Assembly (NCBI GenBank): GCA_900541145.1
Contig: UQIH01000011.1
Coordinates: forward strand, 1 to 64,000
Origin: an uncultured Collinsella sp.
Lineage (GTDB): Bacteria > Actinomycetota > Coriobacteriia > Coriobacteriales > Coriobacteriaceae
Reading direction: 5' to 3'
Length of the DNA: 64,000 bases
Shown here: positions 15,653-26,403 of the stretch, piece by piece
Position numbering within the stretch: the stretch's first letter is position 1
How the letters are laid out: the number at the start of each line of letters is the position of its first letter
Translations under genes and position numbers: made by a program
The notes under the pieces: model-generated
What the model saw: only the letters and a program-made list of their open reading frames with translations
The model's database searches: none
Told to the model about the DNA's origin: nothing

Positions 15653-16216
15653 TCACGATCCCTCCTTTGAGCTTATTGTTTGCGGGACCAGGCGCACCGC
15701 GCGCAGACGACACGAAGCATCGCCGGTATCCGCGGCAACCGTCACCATATCGACCCAGCCGCGCCCATCGCGCACGATGGCGCCCCATACGTTGCCCTTA
15801 ATATCGAGATAGCCGCTCAGGGCGAGCTGGGCCGTTGGCACCTCGCGGTAGGCGCGTAACATATCCGCCGCTGCCTCGGTCATCGGTCGGTCCTCGGACC
15901 ATGCAAGCCGGACCGCAATCGCGTTGTCCTCAGGCAAATCCGTCGCAGTGCCAGACCGCTTGTCGAGCGTCCGCAGAAAGGTTTGCGCCGTGACAGCGAC
16001 ATCCGAATCGTCCGCATCTCGCATCTCATCTTTTTGAGACGCCACCGCCGAATCTGAGCCCGAATCGAAGGCGGCCCCAGGACGCTGCTGCCGCGCGGCG
16101 TTAAGCCCCCAAAGCACCGCCGCTATCGCCACGGTCAGGCAAGCAAACACCAGCAGCACCCCGATGGGGCGCTCGCCCTCTACAGGCTGTTGATGCCCTC
16201 GCTGATCGCATCCCAT
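15653..16216 (-). CDS. Tad-operon membrane protein of unknown function
   Basis: Up to 187 residues with one N-terminal transmembrane helix (GVLLVFACLTVAIAAVLWGL, residues 19-38), an Asp/Ser-rich linker (SGSDSAVASQKDEMRDADDS) and an external alpha/beta domain ending VRLVPQTISSKEGS. I do not recognise the family. The ATG at 16216 overlaps flp by 37 bases; a GTG at 16159, just before the helix, would avoid the overlap and is equally possible. It lies between flp and the first TadE gene, as single-pass accessory proteins do in other tad loci. Confidence 0.65.
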   Translation of the reverse strand: MGCDQRGHQQPVEGERPIGVLLVFACLTVAIAAVLWGLNAARQQRPGAAFDSGSDSAVASQKDEMRDADDSDVAVTAQTFLRTLDKRSGTATDLPEDNAIAVRLAWSEDRPMTEAAADMLRAYREVPTAQLALSGYLDIKGNVWGAIVRDGRGWVDMVTVAADTGDASCRLRAVRLVPQTISSKEGS

Positions 16217-16413
16217 AGCTCTTTAACCTTGCCCTTAAATGCGACGATGGCGATAATCGCGATCACCACGAGCACGCCGACCAAGATGGCGTACTCGGTG
16301 GTACCCTGTGCACTCTCCTCCTGCAGTAGCTCCTTGGCACGTTGACGAACATGTGCCGCCCGGCAAAACGCCCAGCTCCAGACCTTGCCAGCAACGTCAG
16401 TCATCGTGTTCAT
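16180..16413 (-). CDS. flp: Flp family type IVb pilin
   Basis: The major pilus subunit. In 77 residues it has a long 35-residue leader, then EESAQGTTEYAILVGVLVVI with Glu at +5 and Tyr at +6 after the predicted cleavage, a hydrophobic helix, and a short end FKGKVKELWDAISEGINSL. Flp pilins are normally cut after Gly; here the residue before the cut is Ala if Glu is +5. GGGAGGAA is 5 bases before the ATG. The stop lies inside the next reading frame, pointing to coupled translation. Confidence 0.9.
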   Translation of the reverse strand: MNTMTDVAGKVWSWAFCRAAHVRQRAKELLQEESAQGTTEYAILVGVLVVIAIIAIVAFKGKVKELWDAISEGINSL

Positions 16414-16423
16414 GTATTCCTCC

Positions 16424-17065
16424 CTACATCATCCCGCCTGCTCCCAACAGCGGGCCCAATATGGACAGAAGCAACGCCGGCAAGATGAGCGTGCCGGTGG
16501 GAATCAGCAGCTTGACGGGCGCACGCTCGATCTCGCGCTCGACCGCGGCGCGATGAGCCGCACGGATCTCGCGACTTTGAGCGGCCAGTGTCTCGGCAAG
16601 TGGGGCACCCAGAGCGAGCGCCTGCCCCACCGTGATGGCAAAGGTCTCGAGCGCTCGCACGTCCAGGTCGCGTGCGGCGGCCAACAACTCGTCCTCACGC
16701 GTGCCCACGCCCACCTGCCACGCCATGCAGGCCCGCTCAAGTCGAAGAGCCAGCACTGACCGGCGGTTGGCGCAGAAAATCTCAAGCGCCGCATCAAACG
16801 AAAGACCGGCCGAAAGACCCAAGCGCACAACATCGATCATCTCGGACACTTCGCCGAGCGATACTCGCGCCGGGCCGCCCGCTCCAACCGCGCCCTTCAT
16901 TCGCGCGGCCAGAGCATCGACCACCGAGCGACCCGCGGCAGCGACCAGCACCGCCTCGCGCTTGCAGGCCTCTGCGATCTTGCGTGCATCTGCCCGATCC
17001 AAACCCGTCGCGACAAATACACTCAGAGCGCACAGGCAAGCAGCAACTGCAACCGGGGCGCTCAT
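16424..17065 (-). CDS. tadC: TadC-like inner-membrane platform protein
   Basis: A T2SSF-type platform protein of 213 residues, one of the pair (TadB/TadC) that couples the TadA ATPase to pilus assembly. There is an N-terminal helix (residues 3-22), the cytosolic T2SSF helical bundle (EMIDVVRLGLSAGLSFDAAL near 90), and a C-terminal hydrophobic stretch LLIPTGTLILPALLLSILGP. The ATG overlaps the tadB stop (ATGA), which also excludes the longer upstream frame. Confidence 0.85.
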   Translation of the reverse strand: MSAPVAVAACLCALSVFVATGLDRADARKIAEACKREAVLVAAAGRSVVDALAARMKGAVGAGGPARVSLGEVSEMIDVVRLGLSAGLSFDAALEIFCANRRSVLALRLERACMAWQVGVGTREDELLAAARDLDVRALETFAITVGQALALGAPLAETLAAQSREIRAAHRAAVEREIERAPVKLLIPTGTLILPALLLSILGPLLGAGGMM

Positions 17066-17988
17066 AGCTTCACCCGCATAATGCGCCGGATAACCACCAG
17101 GGCAACGGCGTTGAGGGCAAGACCCAGCACCACAGTGCCCGCGCCGGCAGGCGTCGCAAGACCGCGACGAAAATCTGCCGAAAGCAGCGCCAACACCGCG
17201 CACATGCCCGTCGGCATCGCCGCGACCATATGCGCAGACATGCGAGCCTGCGACGTCTTAACATCCAGGCGGCGCTTGAGCTCAATGCGCTCCCCCACCA
17301 TGCTCGACGCCTCGGACAGTAAGTCGGCAAGCGGAGCACCGGTGCGCTGAGACACCTTAAGCGCCAAGGTCACAAGCGAAAGGCCAGGGGCGTCGATGCG
17401 CACGAGCAAGTCATCGAGCGCGTCGGTCGCCGAGATGCCGCAATCGATTGCCGCCGCCACCCGCAAAAACTCGGTATGCACCGGTTCTTGCGCATGAGCG
17501 CCCACAAAGCGCATGCCCTGGGCCAGTGAATGTCCCGAGGCAAGCGACATGGAAAGTGCGGTAAACGCCTCGGGCATGGCCTCTTCTGCATCGTGTTGCT
17601 CGCGCCGGCTCTCAAAGCCATCCCGAGCGGCGCCAACGGCAAACGGAGCAACAAGTCCCAAGGCAAATCCGAGGGGCGATAACGACACCATCGTTAGCAA
17701 AACGCAGCAGACACCGCTCGATAGCAGCAGAAACGCCAAACGCCCCGAAGCATCCTCGATCGCGAGGCCAAGGCGACGCGCCGGAGCCAGCGATGCCCAC
17801 GAACGGGCGATCTTTTTCAGCAGATCGTTTTCCACCAGCTCACGCGGCAGCTCCTCTGCCACCGTCTCGAGCGCCTGACGCGCCAGCTCCGCCGGCGGTA
17901 CCTGCGGCACACGAGGTTCCGCCCCGCACGCCGTCGCAACAGAAAACCCTGCCAAACCCCCTACGACGAGGGGCACAGCGACCTCCAT
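17062..17988 (-). CDS. tadB: TadB-like inner-membrane platform protein
   Basis: A T2SSF family protein of 308 residues. Hydrophobic segments occur at residues 5-22, about 85-120 and 250-305, flanking the cytosolic T2SSF domain with EAMPEAFTALSMSLASGHSL (near 137) and the typical second half (LALKVSQRTGAPLADLLSEA, near 212). It works with TadC as the membrane base of the pilus machine. The ATG lies inside the last 28 bases of tadA, so translation is coupled. Confidence 0.88.
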   Translation of the reverse strand: MEVAVPLVVGGLAGFSVATACGAEPRVPQVPPAELARQALETVAEELPRELVENDLLKKIARSWASLAPARRLGLAIEDASGRLAFLLLSSGVCCVLLTMVSLSPLGFALGLVAPFAVGAARDGFESRREQHDAEEAMPEAFTALSMSLASGHSLAQGMRFVGAHAQEPVHTEFLRVAAAIDCGISATDALDDLLVRIDAPGLSLVTLALKVSQRTGAPLADLLSEASSMVGERIELKRRLDVKTSQARMSAHMVAAMPTGMCAVLALLSADFRRGLATPAGAGTVVLGLALNAVALVVIRRIMRVKL

Positions 17989-19289
17989 TCGTCCACCTCC
18001 TCTTGTGTGAGCGTCCCCGACCGCAGGCCTTCTGCGATAAACGGCGGCTCGCGGTCAAGCTTCCAGGTGCGCTCGGCGGCATCGAAAGTCACATAGCGCT
18101 CGAGCTCTACGCCGCCCGACGCGGCGCGACGCACCCCCGAATACGAGGAGACGAAACGCCTGCCATCGGCGTGGCGCTCGGACATCACGATGCCGTCGAG
18201 CGCCATGGCAATCTGCTCCTCGATGAGCTCGCTCGGCAGATCGATGCCATAACGTGCAAGCAACGTCAGACGCACCACGGTCTCCTGTTCTGAACCCGCA
18301 TGAAGCGTGGTGAGCGACCCGTCGTGGCCCGTGTTCATGGCCTGCAACATGTCGCAGCACTCGGCACCGCGCACCTCGCCCACCACGATGCGGTCGGGGC
18401 GCATGCGCAGGGCATTGGTCACCAGGTCGCGGATCGTCACCGCTCCCTCGCCCTCAATTGAAGCCTCGCGCGCCTCTAGACGCACCACGTGCGGATGATG
18501 CGCAAACTTGAGTTCGGCAGAGTCCTCGATCGTCACGATGCGCTCGCCGGTGGAAATCTCGCATGACAACGCGTTGAGCAGGGTGGTCTTACCAGATCCC
18601 GTGCCTCCCGCAACCGCCAGGTCCTGTCGCAGCGACACCGCGCACGACAGTAGCTGCGCATACCAAAGCGGCAGCGACCCCAGCCCCACAAGCTCGTCCA
18701 GCGAGCAGATGCGGTCCGAGAACTTTCGGATGGTGAGAATCGGTCCGTCAATCGCCACAGGCGGAATCACCGCGTTGACGCGATAGCCCGTTTTGAGGCG
18801 GGCGTTGACGATGGGGCTGCGCTCGTCGATACGGCGGCCAAGTGGCGAGATGATGCGGTCGATAAGCACACGGATCTGCTCATCATCCTCAAACGCATGC
18901 TCGATGGGGTACAAGACGCCGCCGCGTTCAAAGAAAGCCGAGCGGCAGCCGTTAATCATGATCTCGGTAACGGTGTCGTCCTCGATGAGCGGCTGCAACG
19001 GCCCCAAGCCCACCACGTCATCCAAAATCTCGTCGATGATGGTCTCGCGCTCAGGCGTCGCGAGATCGGTCGGCTCCTCAACATTGAGCGCCGCCTCCAC
19101 CGCAGGACGCAATTCCGAGCGGGCAAGTGCCGGGTCGACATAGGCGCTGATACGCGCCACTTCGTCGTAACCCATGCGGTCCATCACGGCGCGCTTGGTG
19201 CGTCGTTTCACCGCGCGGCGACGCCCCGCATCTACAGGCGCTGCCGCCGCTGCAGCGCCGGCAGCCTTAATCCTCGTTTGCAGGCTCAT
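17961..19289 (-). CDS. tadA: TadA/CpaF secretion ATPase
   Basis: The hexameric type II/IV secretion ATPase that powers Flp pilus assembly. In 442 residues: an N-terminal domain, the CpaF-type sequence [20 protein letters not shown] (near 105), Walker [17 protein letters not shown] (near 230), Walker B region [13 protein letters not shown] (near 297) and the His box [16 protein letters not shown] (near 313). All catalytic elements look intact. The ATG overlaps the tadZ stop as ATGA. Confidence 0.95.
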   Translation of the reverse strand: MSLQTRIKAAGAAAAAAPVDAGRRRAVKRRTKRAVMDRMGYDEVARISAYVDPALARSELRPAVEAALNVEEPTDLATPERETIIDEILDDVVGLGPLQPLIEDDTVTEIMINGCRSAFFERGGVLYPIEHAFEDDEQIRVLIDRIISPLGRRIDERSPIVNARLKTGYRVNAVIPPVAIDGPILTIRKFSDRICSLDELVGLGSLPLWYAQLLSCAVSLRQDLAVAGGTGSGKTTLLNALSCEISTGERIVTIEDSAELKFAHHPHVVRLEAREASIEGEGAVTIRDLVTNALRMRPDRIVVGEVRGAECCDMLQAMNTGHDGSLTTLHAGSEQETVVRLTLLARYGIDLPSELIEEQIAMALDGIVMSERHADGRRFVSSYSGVRRAASGGVELERYVTFDAAERTWKLDREPPFIAEGLRSGTLTQEEVDEWRSLCPSS

Positions 19290-20935
19290 CGCTGATCACC
19301 CTCGCGCGACCAGGGAAGGCGGATACGCGGGCGTTCGGTACGCGTCGCACGGTCGGCGACCATATCGCTCCAAGGGCCGACGGCGCACCCCAGTTCCACG
19401 AGCATCTCGCGCGTGGCCTCGCGCACGCTGGTCGCGAAAGCGCTCGTCTGACCCACTGCCTCGTCAGCGCGCCCAAACGCCATGAGCGCGGCGAGATCCT
19501 GCCCGCCATCGGCGATACGAATCTTGGAGCTCAACGCACAGGCAATCTCAAAGCGCATGGCGACGTCCTCGTCTGCCCCGCGCGCACCGAACCGGTTGAA
19601 CACGGCGCTCATGCGCGTGCGCGGCACACCTACTCGACTTGCCAGTTCAATGACGCGCGACGCCGATGTCGCGGACGACACCGCAGCATCGCCGACGACC
19701 AGGCAACGGTCGCTCGCCGCCACCGCAGCCGCCACGGCGTCGCCCCAAAAGACCGAGGTATCGATAAAGACCACGTCGGATTCGCGACGCAGGACATCAA
19801 GCAGTAGCTCCACCGGACGTGCCATGAGCTCGGCTTGCTCGGGCGCCGCGACGGGACCCCAGAGCGTAACGCCCGGGGCGACGCGCATCGATGCGGCTAC
19901 GATATCCGGCTCGGTGAGCGTGCCCGCCGCCGACGGCTCGATAAGTGCCGCCATATCGCGCGGAGCATCGACGCCTAACAAGTCGTAAAGGTTTCCAAAC
20001 ATCAGGTCCAGGTCGAGCACGGCGGCACGCAAGCCCAACAGCGACGATGCGTGTGCCATGGTGGCAACGATCGTCGACTTGCCGCAACCGCCCGAACCCG
20101 AAATGGCGCAGATGACCGGAGCTCGATGCGGCGGAGCGACAGCGTCTGTCGGCGGCATCGGAGGCGGCGGGGCGGGCGTCGGTGACAGCGTCCCCGTCTC
20201 CCCCGCCGCAGTTACACGCTGCGTCCAAGCCGGCATGGCAGCTTGTTCGGTCTGCGAGACAGGCTCGTTCTGTGCAATCTGCTCATGCTGCATCAGCGAC
20301 AACTCGCCGCACCCGGCAAAGCCCTCAACTTCGTCGAGTTCATCCGCCAGATTCACGCCGTGCACGTATCCCATATCTACAGCCGGGGAGTCGCCAGCAT
20401 GCTGCGCCGGCCCTCCAGCGTCATCGCATACAAGGGGGTTCCGGGGGTGCCGACCATGCTCGGCTTCCGCTTTTCCATAATCATCAACACGCGGGCCTCT
20501 TGTAGCGCGAGGCGCCCCGGGTTCCCTATCAACAAAAGCATCGGGCTCAATCGTCATGCGCCGATCGGAATCAACCGCTCCCTCGCCCGCGCGCCCGTTG
20601 CCGCATATACTGTGCGCAGCGATGACCTCGGTCGCCCCTGCGCGAAACAGCCCCTCGATATCCGACGGATCGAGTGCTTCTATCAACACGACCACGCGAC
20701 TCACGCGGCCTTCGGCCGTCAGGCGCGCAACAGTCTTGCGCACATCTTCGGTATCGAACAGAGACGCCGCGATGATGGCAGCCCCGCGGCGCGACGGAAA
20801 CGCCCGCGCCATGGAAATCAGCCCGTCCAGGTCACCCACGCGAAGCACCTGTGCACCCGCATCACGGCCCTCGACTTCCCGCTGCAACAGCCCGTAATCG
20901 CCGCACGCGCAGCACGCAAGCCAGATCGCCTTCAT
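19286..20935 (-). CDS. tadZ: TadZ/CpaE-like pilus-localisation ATPase
   Basis: A 549-residue MinD/ParA-type ATPase that positions Tad machinery in related systems. Residues 1-115 form a receiver-like domain lacking clear phosphorylation residues. A long, poorly conserved Pro/Glu/Asp-rich linker follows (about 120-275, including the run TPAPPPPMPPTDAVAPPH). The ATPase domain starts with ICAISGSGGCGKSTIVATM (near 282), a deviant Walker A with the P-loop lysine retained, then DLDLMFGNLYDLLG and VVFIDTSVF. The ATG at 20935 overlaps the upstream stop as TGATG; GTG one codon earlier is possible. Confidence 0.88.
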   Translation of the reverse strand: MKAIWLACCACGDYGLLQREVEGRDAGAQVLRVGDLDGLISMARAFPSRRGAAIIAASLFDTEDVRKTVARLTAEGRVSRVVVLIEALDPSDIEGLFRAGATEVIAAHSICGNGRAGEGAVDSDRRMTIEPDAFVDREPGAPRATRGPRVDDYGKAEAEHGRHPRNPLVCDDAGGPAQHAGDSPAVDMGYVHGVNLADELDEVEGFAGCGELSLMQHEQIAQNEPVSQTEQAAMPAWTQRVTAAGETGTLSPTPAPPPPMPPTDAVAPPHRAPVICAISGSGGCGKSTIVATMAHASSLLGLRAAVLDLDLMFGNLYDLLGVDAPRDMAALIEPSAAGTLTEPDIVAASMRVAPGVTLWGPVAAPEQAELMARPVELLLDVLRRESDVVFIDTSVFWGDAVAAAVAASDRCLVVGDAAVSSATSASRVIELASRVGVPRTRMSAVFNRFGARGADEDVAMRFEIACALSSKIRIADGGQDLAALMAFGRADEAVGQTSAFATSVREATREMLVELGCAVGPWSDMVADRATRTERPRIRLPWSREGDQR

Positions 20936-21594
20936 CACTCGTCGCCTCCGCTCTTTTTGCCGCGCGCCGTGGCGGGAATCGTCAAGCTGACCGTTCCCTT
21001 GCCCGAGGCTCCCAGCAGTTCCTTGACGTCTTCGGGGTCAGCCGCCAGCGTCACCCATTCGATCTTGCCCTCGCGCGTGGCACCGGAATTCTCACTGGTA
21101 TCGATCACGTGCGCGCCGCACAGTCGATCGGTTACGCCATCTTTTTGCACGTACACGTCCACATAGCTGCCCACGCCCGTGGCACCGCCGACCGAGTGCT
21201 CGGCATCGACCGCCACCGAAACGGCGACCTTGCCCTTAGGCACCTCGAGCTTGTGGCTCTCGGCCTTGGTGTAGACATTGCAGATCACGGCGTTTTTGGG
21301 AATACGCGAAGTCGTCACGTCGCCGCGCACCTGGCGCAGCTCGGTCGCCGCGTCACGCGGCAGCAGACTCGTCAGCCATTCCTGGGTTATGACATTGGTC
21401 TCATCGAGGGTCTCGCCCACATCGATATCGCGCGCCGCGACGCATACCTCGACGCGATCGCCACCGTACTTGGCCAAGGTCTCAGCCTGGACCTGTTCGG
21501 CTTGCGAGCGGATCGACGAGCCGTAAACCATGCAGAGCAGAGCAGCGAGCACGCCCGCAACCAGACTGATGGCGATGCGCTTACTCTTGTTCAC
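20935..21594 (-). CDS. cpaB: SAF-domain pilus assembly protein CpaB/RcpC
   Basis: First gene of the Tad operon. The 219-residue protein has an N-terminal membrane helix (IAISLVAGVLAALLCMVYGS), then a SAF domain (VEVCVAARDIDVGETLDETN, near 48) and an RcpC-type C-terminal half (SVAVDAEHSVGGATGVGSYV). In Gram-negatives CpaB contacts the secretin; in this Gram-positive it should act on the outer face of the membrane. GTG at 21594 is chosen because AGAGGAGCGG lies just upstream; ATG at 21609 is the alternative. Confidence 0.85.
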   Translation of the reverse strand: MNKSKRIAISLVAGVLAALLCMVYGSSIRSQAEQVQAETLAKYGGDRVEVCVAARDIDVGETLDETNVITQEWLTSLLPRDAATELRQVRGDVTTSRIPKNAVICNVYTKAESHKLEVPKGKVAVSVAVDAEHSVGGATGVGSYVDVYVQKDGVTDRLCGAHVIDTSENSGATREGKIEWVTLAADPEDVKELLGASGKGTVSLTIPATARGKKSGGDE

Positions 21595-21680
21595 GGCCGC
21601 TCCTCTCATGGCAGTGCCGGGCGAATGCCCGTACCACCATTGTCTGGGCGGTCAGAGCGCAAAGCGGCGCAATCGCGATC

Positions 21681-21702
21681 TTGGTTTTCGATGTCAAACC
21701 AA
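21681..21702. promoter_or_regulatory. Inverted repeat upstream of the Tad operon
   Basis: TTGGTTT-N8-AAACCAA, a perfect 7-bp inverted repeat about 90 bases before the first Tad gene. On the minus strand it contains TTGACA, a consensus -35 hexamer, but no good -10 follows. Could be an operator for pilus expression; speculative. The rest of 21595-21794 shows only CTGACCA direct repeats near 21706-21722. Confidence 0.35.
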
Positions 21703-21794
21703 TCACTGACCAAAAGCTGACCAGCCCGTCAAGCTCGTGGCAAGGTTTTGGCCAGCACGTCAGCAAACTGCATGTTTCGAGGCTTTTCCGCAGC

Positions 21795-21829
21795 AAAAAA
21801 GCCGTCTCCCGAACAGTTGGGAGACGGCT
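21795..21829 (-). terminator. Terminator of rsgA
   Basis: Minus-strand AGCCGTCTCC-CAACTGTTC-GGGAGACGGCT followed by TTTTTT, 18 bases after the rsgA stop. It separates rsgA from the Tad operon. Confidence 0.85.
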
Positions 21830-21846
21830 GTCATAGGAAAAATCAA

Positions 21847-23031
21847 TTACAGATGGACATCGGGATCGAGCATTTGAGCACTCACGCGCATGGATGACGC
21901 CAGGTTTTGGAACGTTTCCAAACGCAGACTGTCGATCTGCCCGGCGTCCTCGGCCTCGCGAACGGCACAACCCGGCTCATGGGTATGCGTGCAATCGCCA
22001 AACCGGCACGCGCGCGATGCCTCGACAATCTCGGGGAAGGCGCGCGCCAGACCCCGCTCGTGACCCACGAGCGGTAGGCTGCGCAGGCCCGGGGCATCGG
22101 CGATCACGCCGGCGTCGCCCGGCAGTGCCACCATCACGCGCGCGACGGTAGTGTGACGGCCCTGGTCGTCGCGTTCGCGCACACCGCCAGTCGCCAACGT
22201 ATCGTGGCCCAGCAGCGCATTGAGCAGCGTCGACTTGCCGGCACCCGACTCGCCCAGAATCATGGCGCAGCTCCCGGCAGGCACGCAGGAACGAACCTCG
22301 TCCAGGCCGCGCCCCTCGGCAGAGGACGTCACGATCACGCGCACGTCCGGACCCACCAGGCGGCGCACGCGGTCCAGATCGCGCTCGAGCTCCTCGGCAT
22401 CGCAGCGGTCAGCTTTGGTGAGCACCACCACCGGCTCGGCATCGCAGTCGAGCGCCAACACCAGCGAGCGCGCCACGCGGTCGAGCAGCACCTCGCCGGC
22501 ACCGAGCGCCTGCACGATTAGCACGCTATCCACGTTGGAGCAGAGCACCTGACGCTCTCCGCGGGCACGGCCGCGCCAACGCTCAAAGCTCGTACGGCGC
22601 GGCAGCACGCACTCAATCACACCCATATCGTGCCCGGGAGCGCGGCGCACCGCCACACGATCGCCCACAGCGGGCAGCAGGACCTCGTCCTCGCCGCGCG
22701 ACTTGGCAAACCCCACGGCATGCTCGGCACGAAACGTGTCATCGGCAGTCGCCACCAGTGGAAACCCGCGATCCAAGCGCACCACGGCGCCAAGCTGCAT
22801 CTGCTCGGGTTCCTCGGCATGTGCGCAAAAATCGTCAAAGGCAGTCTGCTGGGCTTCATCGACCGGCAGGTCATCAAACGCCGGAACGTCCTGCAGCGCG
22901 TCGAGTCCCGGCACGCTTGCCAGCAGCTCCTCGGCTGATGCGGGGGCCTCGGTCGCAAGCTTCCGACGACGATCGCGCTTAGCCCGCGCCCCCGTCGTCT
23001 TTTTCTTCGCCTTAGCCTTCGCCTTGCCCAC
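21847..23031 (-). CDS. rsgA: Ribosome small subunit GTPase RsgA
   Basis: A circularly permuted GTPase that helps final 30S maturation. Order of motifs is permuted as expected: G4 VVLTKADRC (near 205) before G1 LGESGAGKSTLLNALLG (near 262) and G3 DAPGLRSL. The C-terminal zinc knuckle is CRFGDCTHTHEPGC (near 344). A Lys/Arg-rich start (GKAKAKAKKKTTGARAKRDR) and acidic segment precede the OB fold, making it 394 residues versus the usual 290-350. GTG at 23031 is chosen for GGGAGG upstream; the 28-residue frame extension before it is atypical. Confidence 0.93.
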   Translation of the reverse strand: MGKAKAKAKKKTTGARAKRDRRRKLATEAPASAEELLASVPGLDALQDVPAFDDLPVDEAQQTAFDDFCAHAEEPEQMQLGAVVRLDRGFPLVATADDTFRAEHAVGFAKSRGEDEVLLPAVGDRVAVRRAPGHDMGVIECVLPRRTSFERWRGRARGERQVLCSNVDSVLIVQALGAGEVLLDRVARSLVLALDCDAEPVVVLTKADRCDAEELERDLDRVRRLVGPDVRVIVTSSAEGRGLDEVRSCVPAGSCAMILGESGAGKSTLLNALLGHDTLATGGVRERDDQGRHTTVARVMVALPGDAGVIADAPGLRSLPLVGHERGLARAFPEIVEASRACRFGDCTHTHEPGCAVREAEDAGQIDSLRLETFQNLASSMRVSAQMLDPDVHL

Positions 23032-23079
23032 AAGCGCCTCCCAGCACCATAAATCACAACTGAGCAGGTATTTTAAATC

Positions 23080-23113
23080 AAAAAGAGCTGGCCGGGCAAA
23101 GCCCGACCAGCTC
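23080..23113 (-). terminator. Terminator downstream of the P-type ATPase
   Basis: Minus-strand GAGCTGGTCGGGC-TTT-GCCCGGCCAGCTC then TTTTT. It lies 167 bases after the ATPase stop, beyond the long hairpin at 23173-23269, and immediately before rsgA. Confidence 0.75.
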
Positions 23114-23172
23114 ACAACCTTTCCCTCAGCCCTTTATCATCCGCGCGGGAGAAAAGCCAGCAAGGATACCGC

Positions 23173-23269
23173 AGGGCCCGCCCGCCGGGAGGGGTTTCCT
23201 AAGGGCACATCCCGCAGCCGCAAAGCGGCGAGGACGTGCCCGTGGAAACCCCGCAGGCGGTCGGGCCCG
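23173..23269. repeat. Long nested stem-loop between P-type ATPase and rsgA
   Basis: A 97-base imperfect palindrome. Outer arms GGGCCCGCCCGCC / GGCGGTCGGGCCC, then GGGGTTTCC / GGAAACCCC, then GGGCAC / GTGCCC, then CGCAGCCGC / GCGGCG around CAAA. It lies 10 bases after the ATPase stop. It is too long and T-poor for a plain terminator; it may be a 3' UTR stability element, a small RNA or a palindromic repeat. Confidence 0.6.
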
Positions 23270-23279
23270 GACAGGAACG

Positions 23280-25961
<2,682 letters not shown>

Positions 25962-26308
25962 ATAGAGTCCCCTCCTGGGATTCGGGCCACTCAGCAGATT
26001 GATGCCCGATCATAATTCCCAGGAGAAGGGCAAGGGCTCATCAAGGCTGCCGTGCTGAGCGGCAGTTGATAGTGGAGCTATGGTACCCCAAAGCGGCGCG
26101 TCTAGCCAAAACATTCCAATTGGAAACACGGCTCGAGTGCAACGATGCAGACCGTGTGATGCTTAACATTGATAAAACGTTTTTTCTTCGGCGCATCGTC
26201 AAACTGAAATATCGCCCAGATAGCAGCGGTCAGAACGGTTGATAAAGTTTTTTCATATACCGTTTTTACCGCAAAAAATGAACTTCTAATTCGGCATACG
26301 GTCGATTT

Positions 26309-26340
26309 TTGAGGGTATTCGGTCGTCATTTCGTTATAAT
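26309..26340 (+). promoter_or_regulatory. Likely promoter of pyk
   Basis: A perfect -10 TATAAT (26335-26340) lies 64 bases before the pyk ATG. The only -35-like hexamer, TTGAGG (26309-26314), is at a long 20-base spacing, so activator help is possible. The surrounding 26040-26403 is AT-rich and holds no supported gene. Confidence 0.45.
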
Positions 26341-26403
26341 CATCTCAGTTTTATTTCTTATGGTTTATCTATCAGCGCAAGACGATGTCAGATGGAGGTC
26401 TGA

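Noticed and set aside
26102..26329. A 75-codon minus-strand frame upstream of pyk
   Set aside because: No ribosome site, AT-rich promoter-like DNA, basic random-looking product; more likely pyk promoter region.
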